Source of the DNA: Kineosporia aurantiaca JCM 3230
Lineage (GTDB): Bacteria > Actinomycetota > Actinomycetes > Actinomycetales > Kineosporiaceae
Reading direction: 5' to 3'
Length of the DNA stretch: 64,000 bases
Assembly: GCA_000719025.1 (NCBI GenBank)
Contig: JODP01000006.1
Location: forward strand, 372,001 to 436,000
Under the pieces are notes generated by a model. The model ran no database searches, had not been told where the DNA came from, and worked only from the letters and a program-made list of their open reading frames with translations. Each line of letters starts with the position of its first letter. The first letter of the stretch is position 1. Of this stretch, positions 1-7,584 are shown in pieces. Position numbers and translations under genes: made by a program.

Positions 1-333
1 TCGGCCTGGCGCCGCGCCCTCACCACCCGGCTGGAACAGGCCGGCGCCCTGGGCGAAAGCGACATCGGGGTCACCCGGCGGGAAATGGTGGTGCTGGAAC
101 GGCTGACCACCGGGCTGACCCACGCCCAGATCGCCGCCGAGCTGTTCGTCTCGGAGAACACTCTCAAGTCGCACTGCCGCAACCTGTATCGCAAACTCGG
201 GGTTCACAGCCGGGAGGAGGCGATCCGGATCGCGCGGGTGCGGGGGTGGCTGAACGCCTCACCCGGGGGTGATCGGGTGGTGGACGTCAATATCACCCGG
301 ACGCCGGACGCCGTCGCGGTCATCGAACTATGA
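1..333 (+). CDS. LuxR-family transcriptional regulator, C-terminal part (5' truncated)
   Basis: The frame is open from base 1, so the gene starts left of the window. The visible 110 residues hold a LuxR/FixJ-type DNA-binding domain: a TRREMVVLERL entry helix, then LTHAQIAAELFVSENTLKSHCRNLYRKLGVHSR in family order (broken here only by naming), with the recognition helix around SENTLKSH. A short tail follows the domain. What lies upstream (receiver, PAS or ATPase) cannot be seen. It precedes a receiver gene and a receiver-kinase gene on the same strand, so a role as output regulator of that signalling cluster is plausible but inferred. Confidence 0.85.
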   Translation, partial: SAWRRALTTRLEQAGALGESDIGVTRREMVVLERLTTGLTHAQIAAELFVSENTLKSHCRNLYRKLGVHSREEAIRIARVRGWLNASPGGDRVVDVNITRTPDAVAVIEL

Positions 334-453
334 ACATCTGGGAGCATTCTCGCCGGGGAGCCGATGGCTTGTGCTGCCCGGACAGTGCCGAGGGGGGATC
401 GGCCGGCCCCGGATCCGTGCTGTGCGAGGGACGACAGGGGGCGGGCAGGCACG

Positions 454-942
454 ATGAACGACGTGGCGAGTCAGCAGGGCTGGATCCTGCTGGTCGACGA
501 TTCCGCGGAGGACCGCGAGTTGCTGCAACACACGTTGCGGCGCAACGATTTCCGGGGCCGAATTGAGGAGGCCCGGGACGGCCTGGAGGCCCTGGACCGG
601 CTGAACTGCCGGGGGCAGTGGGCCGGGGCGGACCCGAAGGACCTGCCCCGGGCGGTCTTCCTGGACGTGAAGATGCCCCGGCTGAACGGGATCGAGGTGC
701 TGCGCGAGCTGCGCTCCACGGCCCACCTGGTGGTGGTCCCGGTGGTCATGCTGACCTCCTCGGCCGAGGAACGCGACGTGCACTCCTGTTACGCCCTCGG
801 CGCCAACAGTTATGTGGTCAAGCCGGTCGACATGGACGACTACTTCCGGTCGATCGCGGACGTCGGCCGCTACTGGGTCGCCCTGAACCGAACCCCGACG
901 GAGTACCCACGTGCCAACACCATTGCGCCTGCTGGTCGCTGA
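454..942 (+). CDS. Stand-alone response regulator receiver (Rcp1-like)
   Basis: A 162-residue single receiver domain with no output domain. It carries the acidic pair in LLVDDSAED, the phospho-acceptor D71 in VFLDVKMPRLNG, the switch residues in MLTSS and the invariant Lys in VVKPVD. This layout resembles the small Rcp1-type regulators that work with bacteriophytochrome-like or other soluble histidine kinases (family knowledge). I chose the ATG at 454, which follows an AGGGGG-rich stretch; an in-frame ATG at 364 would add 30 Pro/Arg-rich residues unlike a receiver. Its end overlaps the next gene by 32 nt, suggesting translational coupling to the receiver-kinase downstream. Confidence 0.88.
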   Translation: MNDVASQQGWILLVDDSAEDRELLQHTLRRNDFRGRIEEARDGLEALDRLNCRGQWAGADPKDLPRAVFLDVKMPRLNGIEVLRELRSTAHLVVVPVVMLTSSAEERDVHSCYALGANSYVVKPVDMDDYFRSIADVGRYWVALNRTPTEYPRANTIAPAGR

Positions 943-2395
943 GGACTTCCCGCCGGACGCGGAGCTCATCCTCACCGAGGTCCGGCGGGCCGGGTACGAC
1001 CCGGTCGCGACCGTCGTCGACACCGCCGGGAAGTTCCTGCGGGCCCTGGACGACGAGCCCGAGATCGTGATCTGCGACTACACCCTGCCGACGATGACGG
1101 CACCGGACGCACTGGCCATCCTCCAGTCCAAACAGCCGGACCTGCCGCTGATCGTGGTCTCCGGCACGATGGACGAGGCCACCTGCGTGAACTCGCTGCG
1201 CCTGGGGGCGGCCGACTACCTGCTGAAGGACCGGCTGTCCCGGCTCGGCCCGGCGATCGACCACGCCCTGGCCCGGCGCGAGCTGGACCGGGTGGCCCGG
1301 CTGGCCGAGCAGCGCCGCGACGAGACGATGAACATCCTGCTCGGCCTGGTGGAGAACTCGGTCGCGGCGATCAGCGTGCAGAACCTCAGCGGCCGCACGC
1401 TGGTCAGCAACGACCTCTACAACCAGCTCTCCACCGACCACCCGCCGCTGGCCAGCGCAGCGCCGATCCGCACGGCCGGGGCCGAGGTGGTGCAACGGCA
1501 GGAGCTGTTCACGATCGACGGCGAGCAGCGCACCTTCCACGCGGTCCGGTACCCGGTCCGGGACGGCACGGACACGGTGTTCGCGGTCGGCTCGATCCTG
1601 GTCGACATCACCGGGCAGAAGAAGATCGAGTCCGACCTGCGGGCCGCCCGGGTCGAGTTGGAGGCCCGCAACGAGCAGCTGGACCGGGCCAACTCCGAGC
1701 TGCGCGAGGTGGACCGGCTGAAGACCGAGTTCGTCGCCTCGGTCAGTCACGAGCTGCGCACCCCGCTGACCAGCATCCGCGGCTACGCCGAACTGCTGAT
1801 CGACGAGGCCGACGGGGCCGACTCGCAGAGCGCCAAGATGCTCGACATCATCGACCGCAACGCCCGCCGGCTGCTCAACCTGGTCGAGGACCTGCTGCTG
1901 CTGTCGAAGATCGACTCCCGCAAGCTCACCCACGAGTTCGTCGAGGTGGACCTGGCCGACCTGGCCGAGGGGGCGATGCTGGTGCTCAGACCCAGCGCCG
2001 AGACGGCCAAGGTCAGCCTCTCCCTGGACACCTCCGGCGAGCTGCCCGTGCTGGGCGACCGCTCGCAGCTGGAGCGGGTGCTGCTGAACCTGCTCAGCAA
2101 CGCGGTGAAGTTCTCCGACCAGGGCGGGGAGGTGGTGATCCGGGGCACGGTGGAGGACCGGGAGGTGGTGGTCCGGGTGATCGACCAGGGCCTCGGGGTG
2201 GCCGCCGACGAGCTGCCCAAGCTGTTCAACCGGTTCTTCCGCTCGGCCAGCGACGCGGCCCACAAGATCCCCGGCACCGGTCTCGGGCTGGCCGTGGTGC
2301 GGGAGATCGTGGAGAACCACGGGGGCTCGGTGACCATGGACTCGGTGCTCGGCGAGGGCAGCACGGTCACCGTCCGACTGCCCCTGCGGACCTAG
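911..2395 (+). CDS. Hybrid sensor kinase: receiver-PAS-HisKA-HATPase
   Basis: 494 residues, soluble. An N-terminal receiver (1-120) has phospho-acceptor D56 in ICDYTLP and Lys in LLKDRL. It is followed by a helical linker, a PAS-like segment (about 145-240), a coiled coil and a HisKA domain with H280 in SVSHELRTPL. The ATPase domain shows N box LLNLLSNAVKF, G1 DQGLGV, F box FNRFFRS and G2 GTGLGLAV. The GTG start has GGAG at 900-903 and lies inside the end of the preceding receiver gene. With its receiver first, this kinase probably takes phosphoryl input from another kinase and feeds the adjacent receiver. A close paralogue lies at 11393-12967. Confidence 0.92.
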   Translation: MPTPLRLLVAEDFPPDAELILTEVRRAGYDPVATVVDTAGKFLRALDDEPEIVICDYTLPTMTAPDALAILQSKQPDLPLIVVSGTMDEATCVNSLRLGAADYLLKDRLSRLGPAIDHALARRELDRVARLAEQRRDETMNILLGLVENSVAAISVQNLSGRTLVSNDLYNQLSTDHPPLASAAPIRTAGAEVVQRQELFTIDGEQRTFHAVRYPVRDGTDTVFAVGSILVDITGQKKIESDLRAARVELEARNEQLDRANSELREVDRLKTEFVASVSHELRTPLTSIRGYAELLIDEADGADSQSAKMLDIIDRNARRLLNLVEDLLLLSKIDSRKLTHEFVEVDLADLAEGAMLVLRPSAETAKVSLSLDTSGELPVLGDRSQLERVLLNLLSNAVKFSDQGGEVVIRGTVEDREVVVRVIDQGLGVAADELPKLFNRFFRSASDAAHKIPGTGLGLAVVREIVENHGGSVTMDSVLGEGSTVTVRLPLRT

Positions 2396-2461
2396 TCCGA
2401 GGGGCAGAACTCACCCCGCCGGGGTCCCGGAGCCGGTGGGCCGAGCCGTACTGTGATCCAC

Positions 2462-3526
2462 ATGTCCGTCGAGCCCGCCGAACCCGTCGAGCCCCCTGAA
2501 CCACAGCCGGTGCTCACCCCGCTCACCGAGGCGGCCGTGATCCTGGTGCTCACGGTCGATCCGGGAGCCGAGCCGGACGTCCACGACCTTCTGGCCGACA
2601 GCGCCGGGATCGCCCGGTCGGTCGGCTTCCGGGTCCCCGAGGGCGACCTGAAGTGTGTCGTGGGCCTCGGCTCGCAGCTGTGGGACCGGATGTTCGACGG
2701 CCCCCGCCCGGCCGGTCTGCACCCGTTCCGGCCGCTGGCCGGGGCCAAGCACACCGCCGTCTCGACCCCCGGCGACCTGATCTTCCACCTGCGCGCCCGC
2801 CGGATGGACCTGTGTTTCGAGCTGGCCTCCCAGCTGATGGTCCGGCTGTCGGGCCGGGCCCAGGTGGTCGACGAGACGCACGGCTTCAAGTACTTCGACG
2901 AGCGCGACCTGCTCGGCTTCGTCGACGGCACCGAGAACCCGACCGGGCGCAGCGCGATCAGGGCCGCCACGGTCGGCGCCGAGGATCCGGAGTTCGCCGG
3001 CGGCAGCTACCTGATCGTCCAGAAGTACCTGCACGACCTGGACGCCTGGAACGCGCTGAGCACCGAGGACCAGGAGCGCGCGATCGGCCGCCGCAAGCTG
3101 TCCGACATCGAGTTGCCGGACGAGGTGAAGCCGGCCAACTCGCACGTCGCGCTCACCGTGATCGAGGACGAGAACGGTGAGGAACTCCAGATCGTCCGGG
3201 ACAACATGCCGTTCGGCCGGGTCGGGAGCCAGGAGTTCGGCACCTACTTCATCGGCTACTCGGCCACTCCGGCGGTGACCGAGCAGATGCTGCAGAACAT
3301 GTTCATCGGAAAGCCACCCGGCACCCACGACCGGATCCTGGACTTCTCCACCGCGGTCACCGGCAGCCTGTTCTACATCCCCACGGCCGACTTCCTGGAC
3401 GATCCGCCGCCGTTGCGGACCTCCGAAAGCCCGACGAAGGACGCCGGCCCGGACGGACGTCCGTCGGTCACCGAACCCGACGGCTCGCTCGGAATCGGCA
3501 GCCTCAAGCCCCAAACCCTCCCGTGA
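2462..3526 (+). CDS. DyP-type heme peroxidase, encapsulin cargo
   Basis: A 354-residue dye-decolorizing peroxidase that uses H2O2 and heme to oxidise bulky substrates. Seen in sequence: the GFVDGTENP motif with distal D155, proximal heme ligand H228 in ANSHVAL and distal R246 in IVRDNMPFG. This spacing matches DypB-class enzymes. A flexible tail of about 45 residues ends in DGSLGIGSLK, the canonical family-1 encapsulin targeting peptide, followed by five residues. The encapsulin gene is next, so this is packaged cargo. I chose ATG 2462; a GTG at 2453 is possible. No clear Shine-Dalgarno is visible and TACTGT at 2449-2454 sits about 7 nt upstream, so a leaderless transcript is conceivable. The stop codon lies inside the first repeat unit. 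Confidence 0.95.
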   Translation: MSVEPAEPVEPPEPQPVLTPLTEAAVILVLTVDPGAEPDVHDLLADSAGIARSVGFRVPEGDLKCVVGLGSQLWDRMFDGPRPAGLHPFRPLAGAKHTAVSTPGDLIFHLRARRMDLCFELASQLMVRLSGRAQVVDETHGFKYFDERDLLGFVDGTENPTGRSAIRAATVGAEDPEFAGGSYLIVQKYLHDLDAWNALSTEDQERAIGRRKLSDIELPDEVKPANSHVALTVIEDENGEELQIVRDNMPFGRVGSQEFGTYFIGYSATPAVTEQMLQNMFIGKPPGTHDRILDFSTAVTGSLFYIPTADFLDDPPPLRTSESPTKDAGPDGRPSVTEPDGSLGIGSLKPQTLP

Positions 3527-3602
3527 TCATGCACTTCCGCCCTCGTGATCATGCACCCGCGCGCTGCCTGATCACCGGGACGGGGTTGCCTGATCACGAA
3601 AT
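3523..3602. repeat. 22-bp-period GTGATCATG repeat array (cluster A)
   Basis: Two direct units start at 3523 and 3545 (exactly 22 bp apart), each GTGATCATGCA plus a pyrimidine-rich tail. Two inverted variant units CCTGATCAC lie at 3567 and 3589, also 22 bp apart. The TGA of the first unit is the stop codon of the peroxidase gene. The array fills the gap between the peroxidase and encapsulin genes. The same unit recurs at 4440, 33388 and 61977. Confidence 0.85.
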
Positions 3603-3626
3603 CGGCCCTGAACGAAGAAGGACGCC

Positions 3627-4424
3627 ATGAACAACCTGCACCGTGAACTTGCCCCGGTCTCCCAGGCGGCCTGGGCCCAGATCGAGGACGAGGCCCGCCG
3701 CACCTTCACCCGCAACGTCGCCGCCCGCCGGGTGGTCGACCTGGTCGGCCCGGCCGGCGCCACGTTCTCTGCAGTCGGCACCGGGCACCTGCACGAGCTG
3801 GAAGCGCCGTTGGAAGGGGTGATCGCCCGCCGTCGGGAGATCCAGCCGGTGGTCGAGCTGCGGGTGCCGTTCGTGGTCACCCGGGACGCGGTGGACGACG
3901 TGGAACGCGGCTCGGAGGACTCGGACTGGCAGCCGGTGAAGGACGCGGCCACCAAGATCGCCTTTGCCGAGGACCGCGCGGTGATCGACGGCCTGGCCTC
4001 GGCCGGCATCCCGGGCATCCGGCCGAGCAGCTCGAACCCGGCGATCCCGCTGCCGGCCGACGTCCGGCTCTACCCGAACGCCATTGCCCAGGCGATTTCC
4101 GCCCTGCGCCTGGCCGGGGTGGACGGCCCGTACAGCCTGCTGCTGTCGGCCGACGCCTACACCGAGGTGGCCGAGAGCACCGAGCACGGTTACCCGATCC
4201 GCGACCACATCCAGCGGGTGATCGGCGACGGCGAGATCATCTGGGCGCCGGCCATCGAGGGCGCGTTCCTGCTCTCCACCCGCGGCGGCGACTACGAGCT
4301 CTTCCTCGGCCAGGACCTGTCGATCGGGTACCTCACCCACGACGCCACGTCGGTCACGCTATATCTCCAGGAGTCGCTGACCGCACTGGTCCGCACCACC
4401 GAGGCCAGCGTCGTCCTCACCTGA
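3627..4424 (+). CDS. enc: Encapsulin shell protein, family 1
   Basis: 265 residues, the normal length for T=1 family-1 encapsulins (HK97-fold, 60-mer nanocompartment of about 24 nm). It begins MNNLHRELAPVSQAAW, with the N-terminal helix that binds cargo peptides, and contains the conserved GPxG segment (VVDLVGPAGATF), E-loop region LEGVIARRREIQPVVEL, P-domain and C-terminal EGAFLLSTRGGDYELFLGQDLSIGY. A GAAGAAGGA ribosome site precedes the ATG. The preceding gene encodes a peroxidase with the matching targeting tail, so the compartment likely handles oxidative stress. Repeat arrays lie on both sides of the gene. Confidence 0.97.
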   Translation: MNNLHRELAPVSQAAWAQIEDEARRTFTRNVAARRVVDLVGPAGATFSAVGTGHLHELEAPLEGVIARRREIQPVVELRVPFVVTRDAVDDVERGSEDSDWQPVKDAATKIAFAEDRAVIDGLASAGIPGIRPSSSNPAIPLPADVRLYPNAIAQAISALRLAGVDGPYSLLLSADAYTEVAESTEHGYPIRDHIQRVIGDGEIIWAPAIEGAFLLSTRGGDYELFLGQDLSIGYLTHDATSVTLYLQESLTALVRTTEASVVLT

Positions 4425-4436
4425 CCTGTTCAAACC

Positions 4437-4514
4437 CCCGTGATCATGCAGAAGCGCCCTCGTGATCATGCACCTGAGTGCATGATCACGAGGGCGTAAA
4501 TGCATGATCACGGG
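4437..4514. terminator. Nested repeat hairpin between convergent genes (cluster B)
   Basis: GTGATCATG units at 4440 and 4462 face CATGATCAC units at 4481 and 4503. The inner pair forms a perfect 19-bp stem (4455-4473 with 4478-4496) around the loop CTGA. The outer pair adds a 14-bp stem (4437-4450 with 4501-4514). It lies between the convergent encapsulin and glycosyltransferase genes, where a bidirectional terminator would be expected. No U-run follows, so termination is inferred from the strong stem and position. Confidence 0.7.
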
Positions 4515-4528
4515 AGGTTGGGGCGGGA

Positions 4529-5965
4529 TCAGTTCGCCGTGGCGCCGCTCGTCCCTTTGAAACCGACCCGCGGCATTTCACCCCAGGCCGCGTTCGAGCC
4601 CCGGATGCCGGACCACAGGCCCCGCAGCCGCCAGAAGGCGTGCAGCTGGCGGAATCCGAAGTTCTCCAGGAACGCGGCGACCAGCAGGATGCCGAGATCC
4701 TTCCAGCGCCGGTAGGTCTTGTAGGACGCGTCGTCCACCGCGATGGCCACCACCGACAGCAGAATCCCGTAGCCGATCGCGACCAGGGCGTAGAGCACGG
4801 CCGCCTGCCAGTTCAGGATGCCGAAGACCAGCCCCAGCGGCAGGCAGATCAGGCCGAGGATCTCCACCACCGGGGTGAGCAGCTCGAAGACCACGTAATA
4901 AGGCAGCACCAGCAGGCCCATCCGGCCGTAGCGCGGGTTCGCGATCATCCCGCGGAACCGCCACAGCACCTCCAGCAGACCGTGCGACCAGCGTCGGCGC
5001 TGCCGGCCGAGGATCTTCAGGTTCTCCGGCACCTCGGTCCAGCAGACCGGGTGCGGGACGAAAACGATCCGGTAGTCCTGCTTTTCCTTCCGCAGCCGGT
5101 GGTGCAGGCTGTTCACCAGGTCCGCGTCCTCGGCCAGCGAGTCCGCGGTCAGGCCGCCGATCTGCTGCACCAGGTCGCGGCGGAACAGGCCGAAGGCGCC
5201 GGAGATGATCATCAGGCCGTTGAACGCCGACCAGCCGACCCGGCCGAGCAGGAACGCCCTCAGGTACTCGACCACCTGGATCCGCGGGGCCCAGCCCTTC
5301 GGCAGCCGCTTCTCGAGGATCATCCCGCGCTCGGTGGGGCAGCCGTTGATCGGCCGGATCGCCCCTCCGGAGGCGGCAACTCGCTCGGGATCGTCCACGA
5401 ACGGGCGGACCACGTGCATCAGCGCGTCCTTCTCCAGCACCGAGTCCGCGTCGATCATGCAGACCAGCGGATAGCGGGAGTACTCCAGGGCGACGTTCAG
5501 CGCGTCCCCCCGGCGCCGGGCGTTCTCCTTACGGATGACCACGATCTGGCCGTCCCGGGAGATGTGCACGGAGTTCACCTCGCCGACCGTCTCCACCACG
5601 CCGGCCGCCACCCGGGTGCTCGGCTGCAGCTCGAACTCCTGCTGCAGCACGTCGAAGGTGCCGTCGGTGGAACCGTCGTCGACGATCACCACCTCGAGCT
5701 GGGGGTAGCGCAGGTCCAGGATCGAGTGAACGCTCGAGACGATGCTCGGTTCCTCGTTGTACGCCGGTACCAGCACCGACACCCCAGGGGTGAGCGGGTT
5801 GGCGAACAGGTCCTCCAGCGCGGTCTCCGACGACATCCGCTGGGCCCGTCGCTGCGCCCGGGAGGCGATCAGCACGATCAGCAGATACAGCGAGTTCAGC
5901 GCCAGGAAGTAGATGATGACGAACGAGTTGAATCCGATCACTGCGGATTCCAGGAAATCTCTCAT
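4529..5965 (-). CDS. Membrane glycosyltransferase family 2 (processive-synthase type)
   Basis: 478 residues. One N-terminal membrane helix (about 10-35) precedes a GT-A domain with VLVPAYNEE (64-72), VDDGST (95-100), the DAD motif (172-174), EDAD acceptor motif and QRRRW, which together define hyaluronan/cellulose/PNAG-synthase-like GT2 enzymes. Several C-terminal membrane helices follow. The reaction is expected to be transfer of a UDP-sugar to a growing surface polysaccharide at the inner membrane face; the product cannot be told from sequence. It is the third gene of a leftward operon with a response regulator and a HEAT protein, 18 nt after the latter, suggesting regulated synthesis. Confidence 0.88.
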   Translation of the reverse strand: MRDFLESAVIGFNSFVIIYFLALNSLYLLIVLIASRAQRRAQRMSSETALEDLFANPLTPGVSVLVPAYNEEPSIVSSVHSILDLRYPQLEVVIVDDGSTDGTFDVLQQEFELQPSTRVAAGVVETVGEVNSVHISRDGQIVVIRKENARRRGDALNVALEYSRYPLVCMIDADSVLEKDALMHVVRPFVDDPERVAASGGAIRPINGCPTERGMILEKRLPKGWAPRIQVVEYLRAFLLGRVGWSAFNGLMIISGAFGLFRRDLVQQIGGLTADSLAEDADLVNSLHHRLRKEKQDYRIVFVPHPVCWTEVPENLKILGRQRRRWSHGLLEVLWRFRGMIANPRYGRMGLLVLPYYVVFELLTPVVEILGLICLPLGLVFGILNWQAAVLYALVAIGYGILLSVVAIAVDDASYKTYRRWKDLGILLVAAFLENFGFRQLHAFWRLRGLWSGIRGSNAAWGEMPRVGFKGTSGATAN

Positions 5966-5983
5966 GACTGCCTTCAGGGCCCC

Positions 5984-7084
5984 TTAGAGCGAGATCAGCG
6001 GAGTGGTGTCCGTCGCGATCGAGTTCCGGGCGAGCACCTCCCTCGCCGCGTCACCGCCCTCGGCGTCGCGCTGCGCGATGTCCCGCAGCCGGTCCAGGCC
6101 GGTGTCCCCGAACGCCACCAGAGCCATGGCCGCCGCGATCCGGACCGTCGGATGCGGATGGGCGACCGCCTGCTCGAGCTCCGGGACGGTGGCCGGATCG
6201 ACGATCCGGCCCAGTGCGGTGCAGGCCGCGGCGAGGACCTCCACGTCCTCCTCGGTGCGCAGCATCGCGGTCAGGTCGTCCGCGGAGCTGGGCATGCTGA
6301 GCCGGCCGAGGGCGTGGGTGGCGCCCAGCCGGACCGAGACGCTGGGATCGACCCGCATCCGGATCTGCAGTTCGGCCACCGCCGGGTAGACCCCGAGCAC
6401 GCCCAGCACCTCGGTGGCGATGGTCCGGACCTCGATCACGTCGGCCTCCAGCGCCCGGATCAGCGCGTCGGTGGCGTCGGTGCCGATCCGCAGCAGGGCC
6501 ATGGTGACCGGGTGCGGCGGGATCCAGTGCTTCTTCTGCCCGTCGTCCGCGGACAGATGGTCCAGCAGCGCGACCGCCGCCTCGGCGGTGCCGATCCGGC
6601 CGAGAGCCCGCACGGCGGCCAGCCGGACGTCGGTGTTGCGGTCGCCCAGCAGCCTTCCGGCCTCCGGGATCCCCTCACTGACGCCGGCCGCGCCGAGCAG
6701 TTCCACGGCCCGGTAACGCCGCACCGGCCAGTACGAGTGCGTCGCCTGGCGGGCCTCGTCGATGGTGCCGCGTCGGCGCAGGATGTCGACCAGCATGCTT
6801 CGGTCGGCCCCCCGCAGCTTGGGCAGCAACCCGGCGACGAGTTCCTCGAAGGAGGTGGTGACGCCCCGGTAGCCGATCAGCAGATCGGCCAGGTCGTGGG
6901 CGTCACCGTCCTCCCAGGTGGCCAGGTAGCGCATCATCACCGGCCGGAGCAGGGCGAGTTCCTCCTCGTGGCGCCGGGCCCGGCGCTCGCGCCGGGCCTT
7001 GACCATCGCCGTGCTGACCGAGAGCCCGATGATCAGGGCCAGGTTGAGGGTGGCGGCGACCAGGAGGATCGCCTCGGTACTCAT
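5984..7084 (-). CDS. Membrane-anchored HEAT-repeat protein
   Basis: 366 residues. One N-terminal membrane helix (about 5-27) is followed by a charged segment and then a solenoid of HEAT/PBS-lyase-like repeats (about 130-355). Typical units are RRYRAVELLGAAG, VRLAAVRALGRIG, VSVRLGATHALGRL and TVRIAAAMALVAFG. Such repeats form protein-binding scaffolds. Its ATG overlaps the stop of the response regulator by 4 nt (ATGA), and the glycosyltransferase follows. I infer a scaffold linking the receiver to the synthase at the membrane. No catalytic motif is seen. Confidence 0.85.
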   Translation of the reverse strand: MSTEAILLVAATLNLALIIGLSVSTAMVKARRERRARRHEEELALLRPVMMRYLATWEDGDAHDLADLLIGYRGVTTSFEELVAGLLPKLRGADRSMLVDILRRRGTIDEARQATHSYWPVRRYRAVELLGAAGVSEGIPEAGRLLGDRNTDVRLAAVRALGRIGTAEAAVALLDHLSADDGQKKHWIPPHPVTMALLRIGTDATDALIRALEADVIEVRTIATEVLGVLGVYPAVAELQIRMRVDPSVSVRLGATHALGRLSMPSSADDLTAMLRTEEDVEVLAAACTALGRIVDPATVPELEQAVAHPHPTVRIAAAMALVAFGDTGLDRLRDIAQRDAEGGDAAREVLARNSIATDTTPLISL

Positions 7085-7455
7085 CTCGGGGTCCGCGCCA
7101 GCAGCGCGTCGATCCGGCTGGACAGCTCGCGCGGGCTGAAAGGTTTGATCACGTAGTCGTTGCCGCCGGCGGCGAAGCCGCGCTGGACGTCCGACTCCTG
7201 AGCCTTGGCGGTCAGGAAGAGCACCGGGATCTCCGCCATCGACGGGTCCTTGCGCAGTTCCAGGCAGACCTCGATGCCGCTCATTCTCGGCATCATCCAG
7301 TCCAGCACCACGACGTCCGGGTGGACGTCGAGGATGGCGGCCAGTCCGGCCTCACCGTCGGCCTCGGCGGTCACCGTGTGACCAGCCGCGGACAGCTTGA
7401 ATTCCAGCAGACCCCGGATGTCGGAGTCGTCGTCCACGACGACGATGCTGCTCAT
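7081..7455 (-). CDS. Response regulator, receiver domain only
   Basis: A 124-residue single CheY-like domain: acidic residues in VVVDDDSDI, phospho-acceptor D52 in VVLDWMMPRMSG, Thr in FLTAK and Lys in YVIKPFSP. There is no DNA-binding domain, so output must be by protein contact, probably with the HEAT protein whose start it overlaps by 4 nt. A GAGGAG ribosome site lies upstream. No kinase is adjacent; the receiver-kinases at 911 and 11393 are possible but unproven partners. Confidence 0.92.
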   Translation of the reverse strand: MSSIVVVDDDSDIRGLLEFKLSAAGHTVTAEADGEAGLAAILDVHPDVVVLDWMMPRMSGIEVCLELRKDPSMAEIPVLFLTAKAQESDVQRGFAAGGNDYVIKPFSPRELSSRIDALLARTPR

Positions 7456-7474
7456 GATGGCTCCTCGGGTGATA

Positions 7475-7504
7475 CGGCGGTTTCCGCCGGAGGAGTTGTC
7501 CTCC
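7475..7504 (-). other. Two adjacent hairpins ahead of the response-regulator operon
   Basis: Two short perfect inverted repeats lie side by side just upstream of the response-regulator start: CGGCGG-TTT-CCGCCG (7475-7489) and GGAGGA-GTTG-TCCTCC (7489-7504). A further 7-bp inverted repeat, AGGGTGA/TCACCCT (7543-7549 and 7569-7575), follows the end of the queA-like gene. They could be the upstream gene's terminator or a structured leader; no U-run settles it. Confidence 0.4.
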
Positions 7505-7584
7505 GACTCCCCACCGCATCGTCGTGAACCCGAATGGCCTACAGGGTGAAATGAGGTTTAGCCGTTTCTCACCCTCGTGCTACC

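Noticed and set aside
4640..7156. Very long rightward open frame (over 800 codons)
   Set aside because: It is antisense to the glycosyltransferase and HEAT genes, is rich in Arg/Gln/His/Gly as expected of a GC-rich shadow, and has no motif or start signal.
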